A DNA stretch of 64,000 bases from the NCBI GenBank assembly GCA_016214895.1, contig JACRMR010000003.1:372001-436000 (forward strand), read 5' to 3'. The position numbers and the translations under genes were made by a program. Position 1 is the stretch's first letter. Each line of letters opens with the position of its first letter. This stretch comes from a candidate division KSB1 bacterium. Lineage in GTDB: Bacteria; Electryoneota; RPQS01. Positions 16,575 through 24,923 of the stretch are shown here, in pieces. The notes under the pieces were generated by a model. That model did not search any database and was not told the DNA's origin. It worked only from the letters and a program-made list of their open reading frames with translations.

Positions 16575-16602
16575 AAAAGCCCGGACCAAAGCCCGGGCTT
16601 TT
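16575..16602. terminator. Bidirectional rho-independent terminator
   Basis: AAAAGCCCGG (16575-16584) and CCGGGCTTTT (16593-16602) form a perfect 10-bp stem with an A-tract and a T-tract on its sides. It lies between the convergent genes ending at 16548 (plus) and 16627 (minus). Confidence 0.88.
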
Positions 16603-16626
16603 CAACATCTGAATAGTGGTGACGGC

Positions 16627-17559
16627 TTAGTTCTTCGTTCCGCTGCCGGGGAGTTCGGCGACCTGATCGAAGAAGTAATCGGAGGGATCGACGGCGGTGC
16701 CGTTGACGCGCACTTCATAGTGCAGATGGCAGCCGGTGGCGCGCCCCGTCGAGCCGACCTGACCGACGGTCTGGCCTTTGGTCACATATTGCCCATGGCG
16801 GACGTTGTACGCGTGCAGATGACCGTAGGCGGTGGTGTAGCCGAAGCCGTGATCAATGACCACGAACTTGCCGTAACTCGAATAGTAGCCCGCGTACATG
16901 ACCTGACCGTCACCGGCGGCGAGCACCGGGGTGCCGCGCTGCTGGGTGATATCGAGACCGGAGTGGTTTTCGACGTCACTGGTAAACGGATCGCGCCGGA
17001 CACCGAAGCCGGACGAGACATAGCCGCCCGTGATCGGGCGCAACGTCGGCGTGTGTTTCAGCCGCTCCTTGTCCGCGGTCATCTTGGAGTGGATCTCGGC
17101 GAAGCTTGACTTTTGCAGCTCCAGTTCGCGCTGCACCCGGTCGAGCGTCCAGAGCACGTTGTTGACCTCAGGAAGCTGCTCGGCGACGGTGGGAACGGGT
17201 TCCACGGATCCGCCGACCCCGACGTCGCGGACATCCGGGTCAACGACGGGGAGATCGGCCATCATGCGCAGCACGCGGTCGGTCTCGCTCAGCTCTTTCA
17301 GATTGCCACCCAATCCGGCGATGCGGGTCTCGATTTGGCCGAGGTGATCCCGCAGGGATTGGTTTTCGGTTTGGAGGGCCTCATTCTCGCGGGAGTTCAG
17401 GACGAAGCTTGCGAGCAGGCCGGCTACGATATTGGTCGCCAGGAAGAACACTGCCAAGGCCAAGAGCAACCCGCGGACCTTACGATGGCTGAGGGTCAGC
17501 TCGACCTTCTTGGTCAGGTCGTGCGACAGGTAGATCAGTTTGAATTTTCGATTCGGCAT
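16627..17559 (-). CDS. M23 (LytM-type) peptidoglycan endopeptidase, membrane-anchored (310 aa)
   Basis: A cytoplasmic N-terminal tail is followed by one membrane helix (about residues 29-52) and a coiled-coil-like stretch (about 55-160). A C-terminal LytM/M23 domain starts near residue 175. Zinc-ligand motifs are visible: HSGLDI (H-x3-D), and the HLHYEV motif near residue 280. This architecture is common in cell-wall hydrolases of the MepM type that cut peptide cross-links in the periplasm. A catalytically active enzyme is expected because the ligands are intact. It is a single gene upstream of a shared terminator. Confidence 0.9.
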   Translation of the reverse strand: MPNRKFKLIYLSHDLTKKVELTLSHRKVRGLLLALAVFFLATNIVAGLLASFVLNSRENEALQTENQSLRDHLGQIETRIAGLGGNLKELSETDRVLRMMADLPVVDPDVRDVGVGGSVEPVPTVAEQLPEVNNVLWTLDRVQRELELQKSSFAEIHSKMTADKERLKHTPTLRPITGGYVSSGFGVRRDPFTSDVENHSGLDITQQRGTPVLAAGDGQVMYAGYYSSYGKFVVIDHGFGYTTAYGHLHAYNVRHGQYVTKGQTVGQVGSTGRATGCHLHYEVRVNGTAVDPSDYFFDQVAELPGSGTKN

Positions 17560-17664
17560 TCGCCTCGGTGGCTGGTTCGAGGTGGATGGATAGGGACGGG
17601 CAGGGGCGAACGAATGTGTCCGGGGCAGGAGTTATCAACAACAGTTTGTGGATAACGGTCGGGA

Positions 17665-18114
17665 TCACACAAGATATAGGGTTCGCACTGCTAAGTTAAG
17701 CAAATATTGCCGTCGTGTCAAGGAAAAAGCATAGAGAAAATGGCAAAGATCAGGCCATCCTGGCGGTGAAGAGAGGTGTCTTGTGAAACTTCTCACGAAA
17801 TTGGAGAGTGCGGCATCCGGTGGATAACTGGCGGATTCGATTCTCCCTGGGGTTTCGAGAATCGGCAGCCATGATTCGCCATGGCTGCAATGTCCTCCGC
17901 AGCAACCACCGCCTCCGCCCAGCTCGCTCTGACAGGCGCCGGACTCGCAGGGGCCGGACTCGGCCTGCGCGACCGCGAAAGCACTGAGCAGTTTGGTGAA
18001 TTCGGCTTGTTTGCCGCAAGCGCACACCGCGGGGGGAACATCCTCTCCTGCATTCCGGGCGAAGATCTCGGCGACGCGTCCGCAGGAATTGCAACGATAC
18101 TCATAGATTGGCAT
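17665..18114 (-). CDS. FmdB-family zinc-ribbon protein with an unusual C-terminal extension (149 aa)
   Basis: The start MPIYEYRCNSCG and the paired CACG segment define a FmdB/YfcF-type zinc ribbon (Cys8, Cys11 and a second pair near 31-33). The usual family ends after a Gly/Cys/Ser-rich tail, which here reads GGGGGCCGGHCSHGES at about residues 66-81. The remaining 68 residues resemble no family and could be translated downstream DNA, reached through a lost stop codon or a sequencing error. The function of the family is not settled; it has been proposed as regulatory or as a ribosome-associated factor. Confidence 0.75.
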   Translation of the reverse strand: MPIYEYRCNSCGRVAEIFARNAGEDVPPAVCACGKQAEFTKLLSAFAVAQAESGPCESGACQSELGGGGGCCGGHCSHGESWLPILETPGRIESASYPPDAALSNFVRSFTRHLSSPPGWPDLCHFLYAFSLTRRQYLLNLAVRTLYLV

Positions 18115-18200
18115 GGAAACTCCGGGAAAGCGATGAATCAGAGATGAAGTGGCTTGGCCGTTGCGGAACGCCTTGACGCAAAGCAGTGCAGCGGCCGGAC

Positions 18201-18653
18201 TCAGACGGAGACGTAAGTTGGTTCAACGACCACTTCGGATTTTACGGACAGAGCGATGTAACAGTTTCCGTGGGCCTTCTCGAACAGCGTGTCGAGCTTT
18301 GATTTGTCGATGGGTCCCTTGATCTTTACGGTTGGTCGCAGGACCATCTTGGTCACGCGATAGCGACGATCGACGAATTCCAATAAGGCCTCGGCCTCGT
18401 CCTCATAGCCGACAATTGGCACCCGCGATTTGGAGCAGACGGCGAGGTAGGTCAGCATGAGGCATGCGCTCTGCGATGCCAGAAAAAGCTCCTCGGGATT
18501 CGTTGCGCCGGTTACGCGACCTTCTTTGAACGACGATGTGCGCATTCCTTGCCCGCCCGGAAGGGACGACCTTAGTTCGCGGGAGAAGGTGTCATAGTCC
18601 TCGACATCGCCAGACCACACCGAGCGGACTCTGAAAAGTTCTGGTTCTTCCAT
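18201..18653 (-). CDS. OsmC/Ohr-family protein (150 aa)
   Basis: The protein has the OsmC fold signatures: an N-terminal strand region, the NPEELFLASQSACLMLTYLA helix that places the peroxidatic Cys in this family, and the later CYIALSVKSEVVVEP strand. The second redox Cys may be in the HGNCY segment. Related enzymes reduce organic hydroperoxides with lipoyl or thiol reductants, but many OsmC-like proteins have no proven substrate. The start has a GAGG site. A good promoter lies upstream at 18705-18733. The gene is transcribed divergently from HU. Confidence 0.85.
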   Translation of the reverse strand: MEEPELFRVRSVWSGDVEDYDTFSRELRSSLPGGQGMRTSSFKEGRVTGATNPEELFLASQSACLMLTYLAVCSKSRVPIVGYEDEAEALLEFVDRRYRVTKMVLRPTVKIKGPIDKSKLDTLFEKAHGNCYIALSVKSEVVVEPTYVSV

Positions 18654-18704
18654 GAAATCTACCTCGCAAATTCTTGTGGATAGTAGAAATAGCCTACGAG
18701 GTCC

Positions 18705-18733
18705 AATATACAGAATTTGCGGGCGAATCTCAA
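18705..18733 (-). promoter_or_regulatory. Promoter of the OsmC-family gene
   Basis: Reading the minus strand, TTGAGA (18733-18728), a 17-base spacer and TATATT (18710-18705) give a standard sigma70-type promoter about 50 bp upstream of the ATG at 18653. Confidence 0.65.
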
Positions 18734-18811
18734 ATCCGGCCGGGTTGACTGAAGTGTAAACTGGACTAATCCGGTCAACAAAGAATAGTTTTCAAATTAT
18801 GTGGTGAAAAC

Positions 18812-18840
18812 TTGACTCTTTGGTAATAATCTACTATCAT
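18812..18840 (+). promoter_or_regulatory. Promoter of the HU gene
   Basis: TTGACT (18812-18817), a 17-base spacer and TATCAT (18835-18840) precede the HU gene. The expected transcription start is about 18847, at the edge of the palindrome at 18848-18866. Confidence 0.68.
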
Positions 18841-18847
18841 GGCGATT

Positions 18848-18866
18848 GTGAAACGCTATGTTTCAC
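18848..18866. promoter_or_regulatory. Palindrome at the HU transcription start
   Basis: GTGAAAC (18848-18854) and GTTTCAC (18860-18866) are perfect 7-bp complements with a 5-base gap. The position at about +1 to +19 fits an operator or a 5-prime leader hairpin. Confidence 0.5.
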
Positions 18867-18899
18867 GAGGTTAAGCCGTATTCAGAGGAGATGGGCAGT

Positions 18900-19172
18900 A
18901 TGACGAAGGAGGAGTTGGTCGCGGCGATATCGGCGAGAACGGGCCTGAACCGACGCTCGTCGGAGGACGCACTGGAGGCCGCGCTGGAAACCATTTCTGA
19001 TGCGGTGCGGGACGGGGATAAGGTGACGCTATCAGGATTCGGGAACTTCCTGCTGGTCGATCGGGCTCCGCGCAAGGCGCGTAACCCGAAGACTGGGGAA
19101 GTCGTGGAGGTGCCGCAGCGGAAGTTGCCGCGCTTCGTGCCCAGCAAGAAGTTCATCGAGCTGGCCAAGTAA
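18900..19172 (+). CDS. hup: HU-family histone-like DNA-binding protein (90 aa)
   Basis: I start at ATG 18900 because GAGGAG lies nine bases upstream and because the resulting 90 residues equal the usual HU length; an ATG at 18858 would add 14 unrelated residues. The body matches HU: MTKEELVAAISARTGL, the LSGFGNFLLVDR beta-arm region, and the signature RKARNPKTGEVVEVP with PSKKFIELAK at the end. It binds and bends DNA as a dimer and helps compact the nucleoid. It is monocistronic, with its own promoter and palindrome upstream. Confidence 0.95.
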   Translation: MTKEELVAAISARTGLNRRSSEDALEAALETISDAVRDGDKVTLSGFGNFLLVDRAPRKARNPKTGEVVEVPQRKLPRFVPSKKFIELAK

Positions 19173-19318
19173 CGACTTCACGTCCGACATTTCGCGCTGG
19201 AAAGGCCTGGCAGCCGGATCCGACCGAGGAACCGGCTATCGGGCTTTTTGGTAGAAGGAGCAGGCGATGTCGCCGCCGTTGCGTTACGCTGTTGCGCAAC
19301 CACCAACCTGGAGGGATT

Positions 19319-19954
19319 ATGATTAGGGTTGCCGCTTTGATGTTCATCGCGTTTACGTTGGCGCTGCGAGGCCCGTTCGTCGCGCAGGCCGGGGAGTTTC
19401 ATACGCTGGATCAGGACCAGAAGAACGTTGTCGAGTTCACCTCGGAAGCGACGATGGAGAAGATTGTCGGGCGGACGTCGTCGGTGACCGGGAGCGTGAA
19501 TCTGAATCTGGCCGAACTTACGGCGACGAGCGGCGGAAGTTTCACCGTCGATCTGAACACACTCGATACCGGGCTGTCGTTGCGCAATCAGCACATGCGG
19601 GAGAATCACCTCGAAACCAAGTTGTATCCCCAGGCGACGTTCACGCTAAAGCGGCTGGAAAGTCCGTCCGCGGCGACACTGGGATTCGGGGGTGAAGTGA
19701 CGGTGACGGCGGTTGGTGATTTCGCGTTGCATGGGATCACGAAGGAGTACATGATTCCGGTGACGTTGCGTTATCTGGCGGCTGGTGGCGAAGCGGAGAA
19801 GCGGCTGTCCGGCGGCCAAGGGAATCTGCTCTACGTGACGGCAAACTGGACGGTCAAGCTTGAGGATCACCAGATCAAACGGCCGGAGTTTCTGTTCCTG
19901 CGACTTTCGCCGGAGCAGAAGATCGAGATCAGCGTGGCGTTAACGGATCAGTGA
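19319..19954 (+). CDS. YceI-family exported lipid-binding-type protein (211 aa)
   Basis: The ATG at 19319 follows GGAGGG and opens a signal peptide ending about AQAG (residue 24). The mature protein has YceI features: VVEFTSEATMEKIVGRT, VDLNTLDTGLSLRNQHMREN, YPQATFTLKRL and LHGITKEYMIPVTL. YceI proteins are periplasmic lipocalin-like barrels that bind isoprenoid-type ligands; the physiological ligand is unknown. A second copy lies at 59122-59703 on the other strand. The gene stands alone and is followed by a GC-rich repeat region. Confidence 0.88.
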   Translation: MIRVAALMFIAFTLALRGPFVAQAGEFHTLDQDQKNVVEFTSEATMEKIVGRTSSVTGSVNLNLAELTATSGGSFTVDLNTLDTGLSLRNQHMRENHLETKLYPQATFTLKRLESPSAATLGFGGEVTVTAVGDFALHGITKEYMIPVTLRYLAAGGEAEKRLSGGQGNLLYVTANWTVKLEDHQIKRPEFLFLRLSPEQKIEISVALTDQ

Positions 19955-20070
19955 TGGATTGAGCTGCGAGCGCGAGGGGATGCAATCGTGGAAGGGGCCG
20001 TGAGGCTCCTTTCTTCGTTCTGCGCGCGGGGCAAGATTCCGGCCGCGCGAGGACGCACGGCTCGGGGGGG

Positions 20071-20208
20071 GAAGAGCGGGGCACGTCCGGTCTCAAGAGA
20101 CGTACCGCCGCAGGGAAGATTCCGGGCATGTGGAGACACATGCCTCGGCGGTGGAGCTCGGCGAAGAAGAGCGGGGCACGTCAAGTCTCAAGAGACGTGC
20201 CGCCGCAG
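20071..20208. repeat. Two direct copies of a GC-rich hairpin repeat
   Basis: A roughly 42-base unit starting GAAGAGCGGGGCACGTC and ending CCGCCGCAG occurs at 20071-20113 and 20166-20208. The second copy contains a hairpin (GCACGTC to GACGTGC, with TCTCAAGAGA in the loop). No gene is credible in 19955-20287. Confidence 0.7.
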
Positions 20209-20235
20209 GCCGCCCGCGAGGTGCGACTCTCCGAA

Positions 20236-20266
20236 TCCGGCGGGGTGAGGGCACCCCGCTCGGCGG
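20236..20266. repeat. 31-base interspersed repeat, copy A
   Basis: This stretch is the exact reverse complement of 27427-27457. It contains its own hairpin, CGGGGTG-AGGG-CACCCCG. It abuts the 3-prime end of the antiporter gene. Confidence 0.75.
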
Positions 20267-20287
20267 GGACGCACGGCTCGGCGGGGG

Positions 20288-22267
20288 TTACGCTCGGACG
20301 ATGCCTTGGACGGCGCGATTCAGGGCCTCGTGGGAGCCGTATAGGACGACCAGGTCGCCGGCTCGGAGCACAGCCTGCCCGATCGGCTGGGGCAGAGGTT
20401 TGCCATCGCGAAGAATCGATAGCAGAATCAGATTCTCGTTTTGCATCAGCCCGATGTCGTCGGGCGTGCGCCCGACGTGTGGATTATCCAGCGACACATA
20501 GATGGCCTCGACCAACCGCTGCATCAGAATCGCCTGCAGGTTTTCGAGGCCGCTGGGGGTGGATCCGGTGCGTAACAGACGGTAGCTCTGTCCGCGGACC
20601 AGATCAATCTGGGCGGCGATGATGTGCGCGGGGATGCGGTAATGCGCGAGCACCGTGGAGAAGATGCGCAGCGAGGTTTCGAACTCTTCCGGGACGACCA
20701 CGCTGGCGCCCAGCCGTTGCAGCTCCTCGACCTCGGCGACATGGCGTGTGCGGACAATGATGTGAATGGACGCGGATTGTGTCCGCAGAATGGCGACGGC
20801 GCGCCGCGTGGCCGCGGGGTCGGAAATGGCTAAGACGACGAGGTCGAAATCCCGGATGCCGATGGCTTGCAGGACTTCGGGGCTGGCGACATCTCCGTAG
20901 TGGATAATTTCGCCGTCCGTGCGGGCGCGGCGGCAGATTTCGGGATTTGATTCGAGAATCTCATAGTACAGGCCGGTCTCGTGCAGCGCGCGGGCCACAT
21001 TGTGTCCATTGAGTCCGAAGCCGACAATCAGAATCGCGGGTTGCGGGCGCGGGTCACGCGTTGTCCGTTCTTGATCGGAGTCCACGCCGCGCAGGAAGCG
21101 CAGGCGTTCTTGCGCGCGCCAACTGAAGCGCGGCGCCCACTGCATGACGATCGGGGTAATCGCCAGCGTCAAGGCAGCGGTGGTGAGCAGGTATTGGAAC
21201 TCGCGGTCCGCCAGTAGATTCAACGCGGCGGCGGTGGTGAGAATCAGGAAGGCGAATTCGCCGATTTGGGCGAGATACAATCCGCCTTGCAGGCTGACGC
21301 GCGATGACAGTCTGAACGGCGCCGCCGCCAGGACCACGATCAGTGGCTTGACGACGATGACTCCGGCCACCATCAGCAGCACTCCGATGGGATGGTCGCG
21401 CACAAGTCCGACATCGAAAAGTAGTCCCACCGAGACGAAGAAGAGGCTGGAAAAGAGCGTGCGGAAGGGCGCGACTTCGGCGAGGATTTGCGGATAGTAA
21501 GGAGTCTCTGCCAGCATCAGCCCGGCGGCGAAGGCGCCGATGGCCAGCGACAAACCGGCCAGCGAGGTTAGCCAGGCCGTTCCCAGGAGTACTAGGATCG
21601 TGGCCAGCAATACGACCTCGGACGTACGAATAGTCATCAGGCGGGCGAAGCATCGAGGCAGCAGGTAGCGCGCGATCAGGTAGAGCGAGCCGACCAGCGC
21701 GACGGCCATCAGGGCCTGACGTCCGATGGACTGCCAGTCGGCGCGTGCATCGGTCATGATGTTCATGGCCATCAGCATGGGCACGACGGCGACGTCCTGA
21801 ATAACGGCGATGGCCACGACCATGCGCCCCAGCGGCGTTTCGACTTCGCCGAAGTCCGAGAGGCCCTTGAGCACAATGGCCGACGACGAAACCGCGAGGA
21901 CGAAGCCGATGGTCAGCGACGTGGGCGTAGAGAAGCCGAGCAAACTCGCCGCGAGAGCTCCGGCCGCGACGGTGACGATCACCTGGAGCGCGCCGATCAG
22001 GTAGAGCTTGGCGGGAGTCCGCAGCAGTTCGGAGAGCGAGAATTCGAGGCCGACCGAAAACAGCAGCAGCACGACGCCGATTTCGGCGGCCGTCTCGATA
22101 TTTTCGGCGGCATCGATGAGACCCAGCCCGGAGGGACCGATGAGGATTCCGGTCAGGACGAAGCCCGCGATCGAGGGCAGACCGAGCCGCCGGAACACGA
22201 ACAGGACCGGCAGAGAGGACCCGATGATCAACATCAGGTCGGTGAACATGGGCAAGCCGGATGACAT
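20288..22267 (-). CDS. CPA2-family monovalent cation:proton antiporter with RCK/TrkA domains (659 aa)
   Basis: Residues 1-385 form about a dozen membrane helices of the Na+/H+ exchanger fold (start LMLIIGSSLPVLFVFRRLG, and GIGAFAAGLMLAETPYY-like segments). Residues about 410-530 form a TrkA-N/RCK nucleotide-binding domain (ILIVGFGLNGHNVARAL). Residues about 570-650 form a TrkA-C domain (NENLILLSIL, AGDLVVLYGS). The layout matches KefB/KefC/RosB-type K+ or Na+ exporters gated by cytoplasmic ligands. An alternative start is Met7 at 22249. The ion and gating ligand are not determined. Confidence 0.9.
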   Translation of the reverse strand: MSSGLPMFTDLMLIIGSSLPVLFVFRRLGLPSIAGFVLTGILIGPSGLGLIDAAENIETAAEIGVVLLLFSVGLEFSLSELLRTPAKLYLIGALQVIVTVAAGALAASLLGFSTPTSLTIGFVLAVSSSAIVLKGLSDFGEVETPLGRMVVAIAVIQDVAVVPMLMAMNIMTDARADWQSIGRQALMAVALVGSLYLIARYLLPRCFARLMTIRTSEVVLLATILVLLGTAWLTSLAGLSLAIGAFAAGLMLAETPYYPQILAEVAPFRTLFSSLFFVSVGLLFDVGLVRDHPIGVLLMVAGVIVVKPLIVVLAAAPFRLSSRVSLQGGLYLAQIGEFAFLILTTAAALNLLADREFQYLLTTAALTLAITPIVMQWAPRFSWRAQERLRFLRGVDSDQERTTRDPRPQPAILIVGFGLNGHNVARALHETGLYYEILESNPEICRRARTDGEIIHYGDVASPEVLQAIGIRDFDLVVLAISDPAATRRAVAILRTQSASIHIIVRTRHVAEVEELQRLGASVVVPEEFETSLRIFSTVLAHYRIPAHIIAAQIDLVRGQSYRLLRTGSTPSGLENLQAILMQRLVEAIYVSLDNPHVGRTPDDIGLMQNENLILLSILRDGKPLPQPIGQAVLRAGDLVVLYGSHEALNRAVQGIVRA

Positions 22268-22608
22268 GCGAACGAGGCTATAAAGGATTAATTAACAGGA
22301 GGATTGAGGGTGCGTACGGGCGCGGTAAGGGAACGGATCGGACGGCGGGCGAAGATCGGTTCCGTCCGCCGACCAGCCCGATCACGATTGGCTTCGCCGC
22401 CGAGCCGAACCAGAGTCAGGGTACGACTCGCTGCGGGACCACTGCTTAGTATAGGGCATCTGGACGCCGAAGTCAAGTGAGCGGCGCACCAAATGGCTTG
22501 CGATTGCTCATAAGTTGATGTATTTTGTTGTCAGGACCGTGCTTCGCACGGGCGCATGATTCACAGTTGACGGTACCCGGTCGGCACGGCCAGGGGTGAG
22601 GGGCTACC
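22268..22608. other. Intergenic region between divergent genes
   Basis: The segment separates the antiporter gene (minus) from the YciO-like gene (plus). It holds a small hairpin, CCGTGC-TTC-GCACGG (22537-22551), with no T tract. Promoters for both sides should be here, but I see no clear consensus pair. Short frames inside have no ribosome sites. Confidence 0.5.
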
Positions 22609-23229
22609 ATGATTCTCGAAACGCATCCGGACAATCCCAATATTCGCTTCATTCGGCAGGCGATCAAGGCGCTTGAGGAGGGGCAGTTGATCGCGTACGC
22701 GACCGATACGACGTACGGACTGGGGTGTGATATTCACAGCAAGCAGGCGATGGCGCGGGCGCTGACGCTGAAGGGGTATTCCAAATATCACGCGCTATCG
22801 TTTCTGTGCGCCGATCTCTCGGACATCGCCACCTATGCGAATGTGGACACCCCGGCCTACAAGATCATGAAGCGATGCCTGCCCGGTCCATTCACGTTCG
22901 TGCTGCCGGCGACGCGGGAGGTGCCGCGGCTGCTGTTGACGAAGCAGAAGACCGTGGGCATCCGCGTGCCCGCTCACCCGGTGTGTCACTCGCTTCTGAA
23001 GGAGTTCGGACGGCCGATTTTGTCGACCAGCGTGACGGATCGGGACGGCGATGTGATCGGCGATCCGGAGCGGATTGAAGAGGTCTGGGGACACGAGATT
23101 GCGCTCGTGCTCGATTCCGGGGTGTTGCCGGCAGAGGTCTCGACCGTCGTGGACTTGACAGATTCGGAAGATCCGGTCATTGTTCGCGTGGGCAAGGGCG
23201 ACGTGAGTCTGATCGGCGGCCTTGTCTAA
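22609..23229 (+). CDS. YciO/Sua5/TsaC-family protein (206 aa)
   Basis: The length equals that of E. coli YciO, and the opening HPDNPNIRFIRQAIKALEEG and the segment LCADLSDIATYANVD resemble that protein. Family motifs include the TDTTYGLGCDI region, CLPGPFTFVLPAT, VGIRVPAHPVCHSLL and the PILSTS end of the nucleotide-binding site. TsaC/Sua5 make threonylcarbamoyl-AMP for the t6A37 modification of ANN-decoding tRNAs. Whether YciO-type members do this efficiently is uncertain, so I assign the family and not the enzyme. The next gene starts 16 bp downstream. Confidence 0.85.
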   Translation: MILETHPDNPNIRFIRQAIKALEEGQLIAYATDTTYGLGCDIHSKQAMARALTLKGYSKYHALSFLCADLSDIATYANVDTPAYKIMKRCLPGPFTFVLPATREVPRLLLTKQKTVGIRVPAHPVCHSLLKEFGRPILSTSVTDRDGDVIGDPERIEEVWGHEIALVLDSGVLPAEVSTVVDLTDSEDPVIVRVGKGDVSLIGGLV

Positions 23230-23244
23230 TTCGGGAGCAAGCGC

Positions 23245-24894
23245 TTGAAGTTCGAAGCCCTGACGAAGTTGATGAGCATGCACACTGACCCGGCGCGGCG
23301 CGAATGGCCGCGCCGGATTGGTTCGTGGTATCTGACCAGTTTGATACCACCGATCGTACTGCTGGCGACGGTGCTGTGGTTCGTCGGAACGCGGGGCAAT
23401 CCCTGGCCGCTCGGGTGGGTGCGGATGGACGAGGCGGCCGGAATCGCGGAGGACTTTCTGCTGGCGCAGGGGGCCGACTTGGCCAACTACACGATGATTC
23501 GCGCGACGGATCGGCGCGGCGGGGGCGAGTGGGGCACGGTGGAAGGCGACGAATGGCGCTTTGCGGTCAATCCCGCGGTCGGCTATTTGGTTCGCTATTT
23601 TCGGGAAGGGCAGATCGACGGCTGGACGGTGGGGGTCTCGCCGGCGGGCAACATCTATAAGGTTGACCGACAGATTCTCGATGACGAGCCGGGGGCGCGG
23701 CTAGATCAAAACGATGCACTGGATCTGGCGCTGACGAAGTTGAGTACGGAGTTGGCCGTACCGACGGCGGGTCTGGAGATTGTGGGTGATACGCTGGTGA
23801 TGCGGCCGCAGCGCACGGATTGGGCGTTTACGTTTGCCTGGCCGGATACCTTTGGGCGGGGCGGGAAGCTCTCGCTGATTCTGAGCGGCGATGCGCTGAC
23901 CGGCTACGCGGTCGAGCCGGACGTCAGCTCGACGATACCGCCGCCGGCGCGTCGGCCGAGCGATCACCGCGTACTTGGTTTCACACTGATTGTGCTGGGC
24001 GTGTTCGTGGCGGTGCAGCGGCATCGCACGAAACTCGCGTTATCCACGGCGGCGGCGTGGGGGGGGGCAGTGTTCGTGCTGGTGATCGCGGTGCGCGCGC
24101 TGACGTTTCCGCAGGCGATGCTGCTGATGCCGGCGGACAGTCCGTATGCCGGATTCGTCGCGCGGGTGGCTTTGAGCGCAATCGTGGAGGCGCTGCAGAG
24201 CGCGATCTTGATCGGGTTGATCGTGGCCACGGGTGAGGCGCTCTGGCGCGACATGTTGCCGCGGGTGCCGTCGCTGAGTTCGGTGGGGCGCGGGACCAAG
24301 ACCTACGGACTGCCGTTCAGTGCGATGGTGCACCGCGCGGCGCGCTTCGCACTCTGGGCGGCGGCGATAGTGATCGCCGTCGAGTCATGGATGATGCCGC
24401 ACTTCGGTGCGCTGGGACAGATGAGCAAGCTGCCGATGGTGGTTTCCGGAGCACTCGCTTCTCCGGTCCCGTCACTGGGATTGCCGACGCTGATTTGTTC
24501 TGACATTCTGTGGGACGAGCTGCTGTATCGGTTGTGGTTGATTCCGGTCTGCATGCAGCTTGTGCGCGCGCCGCTGGCGATCGTCTTGAGCGCGCTGGTG
24601 GCGGTGTTTTTCAGCGGCTACGATGTGGCGCAGTTCACCCAGTTGGCCGCGCTGTCCTATCTGGCATGGGGAATTGTGGCGGGAGTGCTGGCGGTCCGGG
24701 GCGGGATTATCGCCGCGCTGCTGTTTCACCTGTTCGTGCTTGGCGGACACTCCGCGTTGGCGATGGTGTGGACCGGATTCGCTGAGGTAATCGGTTTCAC
24801 GATGTTCGGGGTGATGGGGCTGGTGATCATTGCGATCCTGACGGTGCCGGGGCTGGGCGGAGACGATTCCGAAAACGTGAAACTTGAAACGTGA
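23245..24894 (+). CDS. Membrane protein with a degenerate CPBP (CAAX-protease-like) domain (549 aa)
   Basis: The frame opens at a TTG (23245) ten bases after GGGAG; ATG 23272 is an alternative. One membrane helix (about residues 30-50) precedes a soluble region of about 180 residues that resembles PepSY-like modules (AGNIYKVDRQILDDEPG). From about residue 235 to the end there are about eight helices. Near residue 418 the CPBP first motif appears as DELLYR, where the family usually has EExxxR, so one acidic residue is replaced by Asp. Histidines in FHLFVLGGH lie where motif 3 would be. It may be a protease or a non-catalytic membrane scaffold. It lies just downstream of the YciO-like gene. Confidence 0.6.
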   Translation: MKFEALTKLMSMHTDPARREWPRRIGSWYLTSLIPPIVLLATVLWFVGTRGNPWPLGWVRMDEAAGIAEDFLLAQGADLANYTMIRATDRRGGGEWGTVEGDEWRFAVNPAVGYLVRYFREGQIDGWTVGVSPAGNIYKVDRQILDDEPGARLDQNDALDLALTKLSTELAVPTAGLEIVGDTLVMRPQRTDWAFTFAWPDTFGRGGKLSLILSGDALTGYAVEPDVSSTIPPPARRPSDHRVLGFTLIVLGVFVAVQRHRTKLALSTAAAWGGAVFVLVIAVRALTFPQAMLLMPADSPYAGFVARVALSAIVEALQSAILIGLIVATGEALWRDMLPRVPSLSSVGRGTKTYGLPFSAMVHRAARFALWAAAIVIAVESWMMPHFGALGQMSKLPMVVSGALASPVPSLGLPTLICSDILWDELLYRLWLIPVCMQLVRAPLAIVLSALVAVFFSGYDVAQFTQLAALSYLAWGIVAGVLAVRGGIIAALLFHLFVLGGHSALAMVWTGFAEVIGFTMFGVMGLVIIAILTVPGLGGDDSENVKLET

Positions 24895-24923
24895 AGCGTG
24901 AGTGATCGAAAGTTCGATCGAAC

